22,947 nucleotides of DNA from a virus. A model generated the notes under the pieces. The model saw nothing but the letters and a program-made list of their open reading frames with translations, did no database searches and was not told the origin of the DNA. The stretch's first letter is position 1. Every line of letters starts with the position of its first letter. The stretch is taken from IMG/VR virus record IMGVR_UViG_3300036829_000065, positions 1 to 22,947 of that record. One strand, written 5' to 3'. This document shows, in pieces, positions 1 to 5,552 of the stretch. The translations under genes were made by a program, and so were the position numbers.

Positions 1-2
1 CT

Positions 3-317
3 GAGGCGTGGCAGCGCACCAAGAACACCGTCGCGGCCGCCGACGCGGGCACCCAGGCGCCGGCCAAGGGCCAGATGAACCGCCTCTTCGCGTTGCTCGG
101 CGAGGGCGGGATCACCAGCGACGAACACCGTTACCGGCTGGCCTCACATCACCTCGACCGCGACATCACCAGCTTCAAAGACCTCACCGCCAGCGACGTC
201 AGTCGACTCATCACGGACCTGGAAAAACTCAAAGCCGACGGTCGCCTAGTCAAGCCCGCGCCGGACGCGACACCCGCCGAGACGTCACCCACCGACACCG
301 AAGGGGACAAGCCTTGA
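3..317 (+). CDS. C-terminal part of a phage recombination/annealing-type protein (5' end outside window)
   Basis: This reading frame is open from the window edge to a TGA at 315-317, giving the last 104 residues of a longer protein. The visible part has a short Lys/Ala-rich linker, then a compact helical segment (M-N-R-L-F-A-L-L-G-E-x-G-I-T through the D-L-E-K-L-K-A region) and an acidic, Pro/Thr-rich tail. From memory, this helical C-terminal module often ends actinophage recombination or ssDNA-annealing proteins (RecT, ERF or exonuclease-associated), but the catalytic part is missing here, so the class is inference. An internal ATG at 75 could be mistaken for the start, but coding character continues upstream of it. 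The stop overlaps the next ATG by one base, so translation is probably coupled. Confidence 0.55.
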   Translation, partial: EAWQRTKNTVAAADAGTQAPAKGQMNRLFALLGEGGITSDEHRYRLASHHLDRDITSFKDLTASDVSRLITDLEKLKADGRLVKPAPDATPAETSPTDTEGDKP

Positions 318-619
318 TGCCCGAACAGCAGCAGGAACCGATCGGCGGCCTGGAAGCCTGCCGGGTGAAGTTCGTCGACGTCGCCCTCGACGCCATCGAC
401 GACCCACCCGAGATCGACGACCAGATGGACTTCGCGGTCACTGCGGTGTGCGTGGGTCGCGCCCGGGAACGCATGAAGGACGGGGAACTGCGGCACACCG
501 CGAAGATGCGGGTGGTGTCGCTGGAAGCCACCAGCGGAGTAGTCAAACCCGCAGCCGGGCCCAACCTGTTCTCCGTCGACCCGGCGGACGGCGACGGGGA
601 CGGCGAGGACGGCGAGTGA
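317..619 (+). CDS. conserved actinophage hypothetical protein (100 aa)
   Basis: A small acidic protein whose ATG overlaps the upstream stop by one base (TGATG), so it belongs to the same operon. The core (about residues 15-75) alternates hydrophobic and charged residues and includes V-G-R-A-R-E-R-M-K-D-G-E and H-T-A-K-M-R-V-V. The last 15 residues are Asp/Glu/Gly-rich and probably disordered. I recognise the general pattern as a recurrent hypothetical beside actinophage recombination genes, but I know of no assigned function. No membrane segment, signal peptide or catalytic motif is visible. Confidence 0.75.
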   Translation: MPEQQQEPIGGLEACRVKFVDVALDAIDDPPEIDDQMDFAVTAVCVGRARERMKDGELRHTAKMRVVSLEATSGVVKPAAGPNLFSVDPADGDGDGEDGE

Positions 620-783
620 TGCCCTGGTGGGGATGGCTCATCGCCGCTGGCCTGGTCGTGGTCTGCGCAACGTGGGTGACCATCGTCGTCATCGCTGGTC
701 GCAACGTCCGGGGTCTGCATGACGACTGGAATGCCGAGCACCAACAGTGGCGGAAAGATCACGGATTCGGCGGCCGCCGGTGA
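619..783 (+). CDS. small single-pass membrane protein (54 aa)
   Basis: The ATG at 619 overlaps the previous stop by one base. The N-terminus begins M-P-W-W-G-W and runs straight into about 20 hydrophobic residues (residues 3-26, Leu/Ile/Val/Ala-rich), predicting one transmembrane helix. A short basic, aromatic, hydrophilic tail follows (D-D-W-N-A-E-H-Q-Q-W-R-K-D-H) and would be cytoplasmic if the N-terminus is outside. Small membrane proteins of this kind are common and poorly understood in actinophage early regions. Function is unknown. Overlaps on both sides show it is part of the operon. Confidence 0.65.
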   Translation: MPWWGWLIAAGLVVVCATWVTIVVIAGRNVRGLHDDWNAEHQQWRKDHGFGGRR

Positions 784-1031
784 CTGCGACCAAACAGGCC
801 ACGCTCGTCCTGCGCCCAGGAGCGACGCAGATCGTGGTAGACGGCACGGACATCGCCAGCTCGGTCATGGCGCTCGATCTGCACGCTGCCGCGAATTCTG
901 TGCCGCGACTACAGCTGCACCTGTCCATAGGTGATGTCCTCGTCAACGCGGAAGTGAGCGTGACGATCGCCGATCGGGATGCCCGCGCGCTTATCGCGTT
1001 GGGCTGGACACCGCCAGGCGCGGGGGAATGA
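780..1031 (+). CDS. conserved actinophage hypothetical protein (83 aa)
   Basis: I chose the GTG at 780 because it overlaps the upstream TGA in a GTGA junction, the pattern used throughout this operon; an upstream in-frame ATG at 747 would overlap the previous gene by 37 bases. The protein is mostly alternating beta-type sequence and ends with A-L-I-A-L-G-W-T-P-P, a tail I associate with a small conserved actinophage hypothetical family. No catalytic motif, zinc site or membrane segment is visible. It precedes the winged-helix gene by only a few bases and is probably co-transcribed with it. The function is unknown. Confidence 0.65.
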   Translation: MTATKQATLVLRPGATQIVVDGTDIASSVMALDLHAAANSVPRLQLHLSIGDVLVNAEVSVTIADRDARALIALGWTPPGAGE

Positions 1032-1039
1032 CCTGATGA

Positions 1040-1309
1040 GTGAGTGCGGATGCGCTCAACACGCGAGCGGTCAAATGGGCGCGTCTACAAGCCACCGGCG
1101 GGCCCGCAGAGAAAGCCGTGCTGCTCATTTTGTCCGCTGCGGCGGACCCATCGGGATCGTGCAACCTTTCGACTCGCACCATCGCGCAGCGCTCCGATAC
1201 CAATCAGGCGACAGCGCGCCGAGCTCTCGATCGGCTCCGGAATCGAGGCCTTGTCTCATGGTCTGCGGGTGTCGGTCGAGCACCCAGCACCTATCAGTTG
1301 CCGCTGTGA
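1040..1309 (+). CDS. winged-helix DNA-binding protein, HTH_36-like (89 aa)
   Basis: A DNA-binding domain spans almost the whole protein. A helix around residues 10-32 (V-K-W-A-R-L ... A-V-L-L-I-L) is followed by S-T-R-T-I-A-Q-R-S, then a recognition helix N-Q-A-T-A-R-R-A-L-D-R-L-R-N-R-G-L-V (about 55-72) and a wing ending at the C-terminus. This is the arrangement of the HTH_36 family, which in phages often forms the N-terminal domain of lambda O-like replication initiators, or stands alone as a regulator. The GTG at 1040 is the start because the in-frame codon just upstream is a stop. The TGA at 1307-1309 is followed in the same frame by an open stretch to 1570, so the gene may be a shortened form of a longer ancestor. 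Paired palindromes start 10 bases after the stop and are candidate binding sites. Confidence 0.75.
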   Translation: MSADALNTRAVKWARLQATGGPAEKAVLLILSAAADPSGSCNLSTRTIAQRSDTNQATARRALDRLRNRGLVSWSAGVGRAPSTYQLPL

Positions 1310-1642
1310 CGCCCCGCCGTAGTGAGTCACCTAGCGACTCACTACACCCGCCGTAGTGAGTCGCTAGGTGACTCACTACGAACAAAGAAGATGATCTTTG
1401 ACCAGCGGAAACGCGAGGGTTTCGATCGCCATGCCCAAACAATGCCTTTGTTCGTCCTGGAAGGACGAAGGTTTCCACCACCTCAGCTTCGCTTCGGTGA
1501 TGGTTGGGCTGCCGCCCCACCTTCGCTTCGCTCAGGCGGGTTGCCCTCGATGATCAACTCAACGACCTAGATGGCTCGGTTCTGACTGGAGTAGTGAACG
1601 TAACCACTAGACCGCGCGCGCGAATTGAAAAGGAACCGCACA
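1310..1642. other. structured non-coding region: paired palindromes and serial hairpins
   Basis: I see no convincing gene in these 333 bases. The region starts with two 27-bp sites (1319-1345 and 1353-1379). It continues with short inverted repeats at 1383-1400 (CAAAGA/TCTTTG), 1408-1423 (GAAAC/GTTTC) and 1451-1469 (TTCGTCC/GGACGAA). A 10-bp direct repeat CTTCGCTTCG occurs at 1487-1496 and 1521-1530. The segment ends with an alternating CG run (near 1612-1622) and the ribosome binding site AAGGAA of the next gene. An in-frame open stretch (1322-1570) continues the winged-helix frame after its stop, but beyond residue 35 or so it looks unlike protein. Candidate roles are replication origin, operator region or structured RNA. 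Confidence 0.6.
1319..1379. repeat. two 27-bp near-palindromic sites, exact reverse complements of each other
   Basis: Site 1 (1319-1345) and site 2 (1353-1379) both have the outer arms GTAGTGAGTC and GACTCACTAC, which are perfect inverted repeats. Their 7-base centres are ACCTAGC and GCTAGGT, which are reverse complements. The full sites are therefore exact reverse complements separated by 7 bases (ACCCGCC), and CCCGCCGTAGTGAGTC also recurs as a direct repeat with a 34-base period. Such sites suit a dimeric DNA-binding protein, and the winged-helix gene ends 10 bases upstream. As RNA, the whole would fold into one long hairpin with 27-bp arms. Confidence 0.85.
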
Positions 1643-1822
1643 ATGCGAAATCTGATCTGGCATCAGATGCGCGCCGACGCGTTGAGATTCCCCTGCGGTC
1701 ACTGCCATAAACGCATCGACGAACTCTGTGTCAATCCGCGCACCGGGTATCAACTCGAACGCCAACCCGCTCACGTCAAACGACTACAAGCCGCCGGTTA
1801 CGGATCGATGGTCTCGGCGTGA
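1643..1822 (+). CDS. small zinc-finger protein (59 aa)
   Basis: The ATG at 1643 is preceded by AAGGAA at 1630-1635, a well-spaced ribosome binding site; the upstream in-frame TTG at 1625 has none. The protein carries C-G-H-C, then a single Cys (E-L-C-V) and a His in P-A-H-V-K-R. This C-x2-C...C...H arrangement fits the small phage zinc-binding domain in which a nucleic-acid-modifying or packaging-related protein holds one zinc ion. The surroundings are basic (R-M-R-N at the start, K-R-L after the His), consistent with nucleic acid binding. It ends in a GTGA overlap with the resolvase gene, suggesting translational coupling. Confidence 0.7.
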   Translation: MRNLIWHQMRADALRFPCGHCHKRIDELCVNPRTGYQLERQPAHVKRLQAAGYGSMVSA

Positions 1823-2424
1823 CCGAAACCCAGCCGCCCTACGTCCTCGGCATCGACTCAGCGCTCGACCGCACGGGCGTGGGCCGCATCGAGCTCGTCG
1901 ACGACGCGTGCCGAGCCAGCACTGAGGTGATCGCGACGTCAACCCCGCCCGATCACAGCATCCCGCAGCGCTGCCGGCGGATCGCCTACGTCGCGCAGCG
2001 GGTGACGTCGCGGTGGCGGCCGTCGGGCAGGCCACCCGAGCTGGTCCTGATCGAGGCGGCCGCGCTCGACGCGCACTGGGGTGACGCGCACACCCGCGCC
2101 GGCGTGTGGTTCGAGATCGTCATCCCGCTGTGGCAGGCGGGCGTGCCCATCGCCGAGGTCGCCCCGACCACGCTGAAAAAATGGACCACAGGCCGCGGTG
2201 GCAGCAAACAACGGCCCGTTGAGAAGGCGCACATGGTGCGAGCGATGCACCAGATGTGGCCAGGCGTGCCAGCCACATCCAGCGACCTGCGTCACCACGA
2301 ATGTGAAAGCTTGGCGATGGCGCAGATGTGCGCGCAGCACCTCGGCTGGCCCGTGCCGATCCGCGCGCACCACGGCGAGCCCCTGGCCGTCGTCAAGTGG
2401 CCACAGCTGCAGGCGGGGAGCTGA
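1819..2424 (+). CDS. RuvC-like Holliday junction resolvase / branch endonuclease (201 aa)
   Basis: The fold of the RuvC/RNase H class is recognisable. The first strand is Y-V-L-G-I-D-S-A-L-D-R-T-G with catalytic Asp13, the fourth strand is L-V-L-I-E-A-A with Glu79, and the C-terminal helix is L-R-H-H-E-C-E-S-L-A-M-A (about 157-168), which supplies the remaining acidic or His ligands. Between them lies T-T-L-K-K-W-T-T-G-R-G-G-S-K, the basic DNA-contact loop seen in phage RuvC-like proteins. Such enzymes resolve recombination or replication branches before packaging. The C-terminal motif has Glu where the usual form is D-A-D, so metal ligation may differ slightly. The GTG start at 1819 overlaps the previous stop. 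Confidence 0.85.
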   Translation: MTETQPPYVLGIDSALDRTGVGRIELVDDACRASTEVIATSTPPDHSIPQRCRRIAYVAQRVTSRWRPSGRPPELVLIEAAALDAHWGDAHTRAGVWFEIVIPLWQAGVPIAEVAPTTLKKWTTGRGGSKQRPVEKAHMVRAMHQMWPGVPATSSDLRHHECESLAMAQMCAQHLGWPVPIRAHHGEPLAVVKWPQLQAGS

Positions 2425-2428
2425 CCCA

Positions 2429-2644
2429 GTGACCCTGCGCAAGCTCGTCCGCATCCAGCTCGCGCACCTCGTCGAGCTGCACACGCGGCCGCCGGATGCG
2501 TTCTTCATCGATTGGCGCTGCCGACTTTGCCCCCACCACGCCGGCGCCACGGACCGCGAGACGGCGCTCAATCAAGCCGCCACCCACATGCAGGCCGCTC
2601 ACTACGCGTCAGGTGGCCAGCACTACGCCAGGAGGAAGAAGTGA
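2429..2644 (+). CDS. small C2H2-like zinc-motif protein (71 aa)
   Basis: The start is the GTG at 2429, five bases after the resolvase stop; the ORF is open further upstream, but that part lies inside the resolvase gene. The protein has C-R-L-C at about residues 31-34 and H-M-Q-A-A-H near residue 55, that is C-x2-C then H-x4-H, matching a C2H2-like zinc site with a longer than usual spacer. The end is basic (Y-A-R-R-K-K). I do not recognise the family. Nucleic acid binding is the obvious inference. Its stop overlaps the GTG of the next gene, and the next gene's ribosome binding site AGGAGG lies inside its last codons. Confidence 0.6.
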   Translation: MTLRKLVRIQLAHLVELHTRPPDAFFIDWRCRLCPHHAGATDRETALNQAATHMQAAHYASGGQHYARRKK

Positions 2645-2886
2645 TCCGCATGCTCGACCGGGACTGGCCGCCAACCGACCAGCCGACACCCAAGCCCAGA
2701 CAGCCCATGCCCGAGGTACTGGCCAGTTTCCTGCTGTTCCTGCTCGCCCCCCTCGCGGCGTGGTTCGTCGCGGCGCTACCCGGGTCACACCCGTGGGCGA
2801 CCACGCTGTGGCCCGCCGGGTGGGCCGTGGCCATCGTGGTCCTGTTCGTCGGCAACTACCTGCGCGAGCGGCGGGCGAGCCGATGA
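2641..2886 (+). CDS. small membrane protein, two transmembrane segments (81 aa)
   Basis: AGGAGG at 2630-2635 sits five bases before the GTG at 2641, which decides the start over the ATG at 2650. A Pro-rich, charged N-terminal segment of about 22 residues is followed by hydrophobic helix 1 (V-L-A-S-F-L-L-F-L-L-A-P-L-A-A-W-F). A short loop then leads to helix 2 (W-A-V-A-I-V-V-L-F-V-G-N-Y-L), and the tail is basic (R-E-R-R-A-S-R). This predicts a hairpin membrane protein with both ends in the cytoplasm. I do not know its role; it is far from any lysis gene, so I would not call it a holin. Confidence 0.6.
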   Translation: MIRMLDRDWPPTDQPTPKPRQPMPEVLASFLLFLLAPLAAWFVAALPGSHPWATTLWPAGWAVAIVVLFVGNYLRERRASR

Positions 2887-3311
2887 CCGGCGGCGGCATC
2901 GAGCAGGCCACGTTCGAGGGCTGGGTGATCCTGGAGCTGATGGGTCATCGCCGTCTTGCCGGTTACCTGAGCGAGCAGCAGATCGGCGGTGCGAGCTTCC
3001 TGCGCATCGACGTGCCGAGCAGCGACCTCTGTGAAAGGTGCGCCGGCGCCGGTGGCCTGCAAGAGACCGACCTCGATCTACGCCCTACGCACACCGAGGA
3101 CCCGTGCACCGACTGCAACGGGTACGGAACCAAGCTCAGCGCCACTCAGCTCTACGCGCCCTCAGCGGTCTATTGCATCACCCCGACCACCGAGGAGACC
3201 GCCCGCAAGGTGGCCGGGACTGGCCGAGTTGCCCCGGTGCAGCAGTGGGAGTTGCCGGCGCTCACGCAAGGCTCGGATGAGCAGGACATCTACTGTGAGC
3301 ACGCGCCGTGA
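2883..3311 (+). CDS. conserved actinophage protein with inserted CxxCxGxG zinc motifs (142 aa)
   Basis: The ATG at 2883 overlaps the previous stop (ATGA). The N-terminal (F-E-G-W-V-I-L-E-L-M-G-H-R-R-L-A-G-Y) and C-terminal (Y-A-P-S-A-V-Y-C-I-T-P-T-T-E-E) parts match a conserved actinophage hypothetical I recognise by pattern. Between them, residues 50-82 carry C-E-R-C-A-G-A-G and C-T-D-C-N-G-Y-G, two copies of the C-x2-C-x-G-x-G motif that binds zinc in DnaJ-type proteins. The four cysteines (50, 53, 75, 78) could bind one zinc ion. Whether this insertion is widespread or special to this phage I cannot say. Function is unknown. Confidence 0.7.
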   Translation: MTGGGIEQATFEGWVILELMGHRRLAGYLSEQQIGGASFLRIDVPSSDLCERCAGAGGLQETDLDLRPTHTEDPCTDCNGYGTKLSATQLYAPSAVYCITPTTEETARKVAGTGRVAPVQQWELPALTQGSDEQDIYCEHAP

Positions 3312-3541
3312 GCAAGGCCAGCCGGATCCACCTGCTCAGTGACCTCGCCACGGTCCCCGGCGTAACCGCCGACTGCACCCTCGGCGAGAACGACGCCACG
3401 GTCTGCACCGTCCTCCGGGGGGCCAAACGCGCCAGCGCCGACCGGGCGGCCGTCGAGGACCTGTGGGCGATTCTGGGTCTCGACGCGGACCGCGCTAAGG
3501 GGCTCGACAGAAGCGCCATTTGCGGTGAGGCCATCCAATGA
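3308..3541 (+). CDS. hypothetical protein (77 aa)
   Basis: The GTG at 3308 overlaps the previous TGA, and the stop overlaps the next ATG, so the gene is embedded in a chain of translationally coupled genes. The protein has a short basic start (M-S-K-A-S-R), then alternating small and acidic residues, and a helix-like segment A-A-V-E-D-L-W-A-I-L-G-L near residues 47-58. Two isolated cysteines (T-A-D-C-T and T-V-C-T) are present, without a zinc pattern. I do not recognise the family. Confidence 0.6.
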   Translation: MSKASRIHLLSDLATVPGVTADCTLGENDATVCTVLRGAKRASADRAAVEDLWAILGLDADRAKGLDRSAICGEAIQ

Positions 3542-3675
3542 GCCGCCAGGCGTACGCCCTCGCCCATCCCCTCAACCGCGCCGATATCGACCAAGGCCAG
3601 ATCGCCGCACTGCGATCGGTCCACCCGCTACCCGGCGGTAACCTCCTGTGCTCGATCCTCGCCGTGGACCGTTGA
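3538..3675 (+). CDS. very small hypothetical protein (45 aa)
   Basis: The ATG at 3538 overlaps the upstream stop in ATGA form, and the stop at 3673-3675 directly precedes the ATG of the next gene, so the spacing fits a genuine member of the operon. The product begins M-S-R-Q-A-Y-A-L-A-H-P and contains Q-G-Q-I-A-A-L-R and L-P-G-G-N-L-L. There is no hydrophobic stretch long enough for a membrane helix and no metal motif. Without this gene there would be a 134-base hole in an operon where every other junction overlaps, which is the main argument for it. Confidence 0.5.
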   Translation: MSRQAYALAHPLNRADIDQGQIAALRSVHPLPGGNLLCSILAVDR

Positions 3676-3921
3676 ATGCGACTCAACGACGGCGCGCCGG
3701 TCTGGCACGCGAGCATCAGCATCCGAACACCCGACCTGCGTTTCGTGCGCTCCGCTGGGGTCGCTGAGCGCCATGCCGTGGCGCTGCTCGACGGTGTCGG
3801 CAGCGACCGCGAATGGTGGTACTGGAACTCGGCCGCCGTACTGCCGGACCTGCCCGCTGAGCACGACGCCGGCGAATCCGGTCCGGAACGCCGACGTAAA
3901 CCGGTGAGGCGGGTCCGGTGA
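3676..3921 (+). CDS. conserved actinophage hypothetical protein (81 aa)
   Basis: The ATG at 3676 follows the preceding TGA directly. The body (G-A-P-V-W-H-A-S-I-S, then A-V-A-L-L-D-G-V-G, then R-E-W-W-Y-W-N) matches the pattern of a small hypothetical that I recall in many mycobacterial and other actinophage early regions, where the aromatic W-W-x-W cluster is characteristic. The last 20 residues are Arg/Lys-rich. I know of no demonstrated function. The stop overlaps the next GTG. Confidence 0.7.
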   Translation: MRLNDGAPVWHASISIRTPDLRFVRSAGVAERHAVALLDGVGSDREWWYWNSAAVLPDLPAEHDAGESGPERRRKPVRRVR

Positions 3922-4238
3922 GCTACGACATCGGCCTGTGCATTGACACCGGCGGACCCGAGCCCGCCTACCTGACCGATCGCAACCAGACAAGCAACGT
4001 GGCCCCCATGTGGCGTCACGCCGGCGCTGACCTAGCCGGGTTTCACGGCCGTATCGCCGCGGACGCGCTACCCGCGCTGCGCGCGGCGATCGCGACCATG
4101 GAAGACAATCCGGCCACTTACAAAGCGATGAACCCACCCAACGGGTGGGGCGATTACGACTCGTGCCTGGAGTTCCTGCGCGGGCTGGTGACCGACTTCA
4201 CCTCGCATCCGAAGGCCACTGTGATGGTGAGCCGGTGA
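3918..4238 (+). CDS. conserved actinophage hypothetical protein (106 aa)
   Basis: GTG at 3918 overlaps the preceding stop. The protein shows a well-known actinophage pattern: S-Y-D-I at the start, N-Q-T-S-N-V-A-P-M-W-R near residue 23, L-P-A-L-R-A-A-I in the middle, A-M-N-P-P-N-G-W-G-D-Y-D then a helix, and H-P-K-A-T-V-M-V-S at the end. The N-x-T-S-N-V and N-G-W-G-D-Y elements are the hallmark of this family. It is widespread but, to my knowledge, without an assigned biochemical function. Length agrees with the family (about 100 aa), so it is probably intact. Confidence 0.8.
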   Translation: MSYDIGLCIDTGGPEPAYLTDRNQTSNVAPMWRHAGADLAGFHGRIAADALPALRAAIATMEDNPATYKAMNPPNGWGDYDSCLEFLRGLVTDFTSHPKATVMVSR

Positions 4239-5206
4239 GCCACCCTGAGTGCGGCAACTGCGCCCGGGAGGTCCCCGATGGCGCTGGGATCTGCATGCAC
4301 TGCACCACCGCACTAGCCCAGGCCCTGCGTCGCGTACCGGGCCTGCTCGATGACTTGGTGGTGACGTGGTCGAAGCAGGACCGGCTGCGCGCCGGCGGTG
4401 GTCATCGAGGCAAGCAGTCCGAGGCACCGCTACCGGTCCGGTTCGACATCACCCCGGTGATCGCTGCGCTCGGCAACGAACTGACCACGTGGGCTCGCGA
4501 CCTCGTCGACCGCCACGGTTGGGACGTGCCGGACCCGCCGCGACGTCGCCCGCACAACACCGCAAAACCCGACATTCCCTCTGTGGGCGCCCAGAATCTA
4601 CGTCGAGGCGAGGTCGGCAACGGTCGCGGCCTGGCGGTTTTCCCGGCGAGCTCACCCAGCACGGACTTGGCCTGCTACGCGGCTGTGTGGCTCGCTGACC
4701 ACTCGGAGCAGCTGCGGATGAACCCCGCCGTGATGGAAGCCCACCGCGGGATCACCGGTGCTATCGCGGCCGCCGAGAACGCCATCGACCGACCCGAGGC
4801 ACGCCTGTTCATCGGGGCCTGCGACACGTGCGACGCCGCCCTGTACGCCAAACCCGACGACCGCAACACTCGGTGCGATGTGTGCGGGACCTCGTACGCC
4901 GACGTCGCTGAGCGGTGGGATCGTGCGCTGTTCCGGTTGCGTGGCTACCCGGCCACTGCGGCCCTCATCGCCGGGTCCATCGGTGAGCTCTACGGCGTCA
5001 TCGTCTCGAGAAAACTGATCAACAGCTGGCACCACCGACGGATGATCAGCAAGGTCGACGACGACCCCGACACCAGCGATCCCCGGTTCCGGATCGGCGA
5101 AGTCCTAGACCGGGCCGCCAAGTCCCAGCCGCGCAAGGGCAGGATGATCCGCACCACCACCACCGGCAAGCAGGGGAGGTCGACTGCATGGCTGACGATC
5201 GATTGA
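4235..5206 (+). CDS. zinc-ribbon and helix-turn-helix DNA-binding-type protein (323 aa)
   Basis: This is the largest gene of the early block. The GTG at 4235 overlaps the preceding stop. Two zinc-type cysteine sets are visible: C6-x2-C9 with C20-x2-C23 at the N-terminus, and C196-x2-C199 with C214-x2-C217 in the middle. A helix-turn-helix-like segment follows (about 238-270, A-A-L-I-A-G-S-I-G-E-L-Y-G then L-I-N-S-W-H-H-R-R-M-I). The tail is basic and Thr/Lys-rich. The pattern resembles zinc-ribbon hypotheticals of streptomycete and other actinophages. A DNA-binding, possibly regulatory role is inferred; no enzyme motif is visible. It overlaps the next gene by 19 bases. Confidence 0.65.
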   Translation: MSHPECGNCAREVPDGAGICMHCTTALAQALRRVPGLLDDLVVTWSKQDRLRAGGGHRGKQSEAPLPVRFDITPVIAALGNELTTWARDLVDRHGWDVPDPPRRRPHNTAKPDIPSVGAQNLRRGEVGNGRGLAVFPASSPSTDLACYAAVWLADHSEQLRMNPAVMEAHRGITGAIAAAENAIDRPEARLFIGACDTCDAALYAKPDDRNTRCDVCGTSYADVAERWDRALFRLRGYPATAALIAGSIGELYGVIVSRKLINSWHHRRMISKVDDDPDTSDPRFRIGEVLDRAAKSQPRKGRMIRTTTTGKQGRSTAWLTID

Positions 5207-5433
5207 TGATCACCTGCCGGGCCTGCGACGGTCAGCTCACCCTGGCATCGATCCACTCCTGCAGCATGACCGTGCTCGACACCGCGCGCCTAGATCGATG
5301 GTTGCGGGTGCACATCCACTCCGAGCTAGCCGAAGCGGGCCCACAAGAGGTGATCTGTGAGTTTCCCGTCGACAGATTCCATCTGAGCACCGAAGGCGAC
5401 GCCACGCTGGCGCCCCAATTGCACGGCGAATGA
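5188..5433 (+). CDS. hypothetical protein with N-terminal CxxC (81 aa)
   Basis: The ATG at 5188 is preceded by GGGGAGG at 5173-5179, a strong ribosome binding site inside the end of the upstream gene. The product starts M-A-D-D-R-L and has C-R-A-C at residues 10-13, then a third Cys in H-S-C-S, suggesting a small metal site. A helical part (T-A-R-L-D-R-W-L-R-V-H) and an acidic C-terminus follow. I do not recognise the family. It is the last gene of the rightward early run and is followed 79 bases later by a strong terminator-like hairpin. Confidence 0.6.
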   Translation: MADDRLMITCRACDGQLTLASIHSCSMTVLDTARLDRWLRVHIHSELAEAGPQEVICEFPVDRFHLSTEGDATLAPQLHGE

Positions 5434-5512
5434 CAACTATGTAACCATGCGTGCAGTGGGCGAGATGTGCCCGCACTGGGCAAATCGCTGCCTTTGGGAC
5501 ATGGCTGCTACA

Positions 5513-5546
5513 CGGCCCCGGCTCGCGTGGTGGTGAGCCGGGGCCG
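5513..5546. terminator. strong GC-rich hairpin, probable bidirectional terminator
   Basis: A perfect 12-bp inverted repeat, CGGCCCCGGCTC (5513-5524) and GAGCCGGGGCCG (5535-5546), has a 10-base loop. No long T run follows, which is normal for actinobacterial terminators. It lies 79 bases after the stop of the rightward gene at 5188-5433 and 7 bases beyond the stop of the leftward gene at 5553-5774, exactly where a shared terminator between converging genes would be expected. Confidence 0.65.
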
Positions 5547-5552
5547 ACCTCT

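Noticed and set aside
1319-1379. CRISPR-like repeat pair
   Set aside because: Only two copies in opposite orientation with a 7-base gap; there is no spacer series and no cas gene.
1322-1570. Independent 82-aa gene after the winged-helix stop
   Set aside because: No ribosome binding site, and the later part is low-complexity and lies over hairpins and direct repeats. I treat it as a possible remnant of a longer initiator, not as a gene.
2641-2886. Holin
   Set aside because: It has two membrane segments, but no endolysin is nearby and it sits in the early block with DNA-handling genes.
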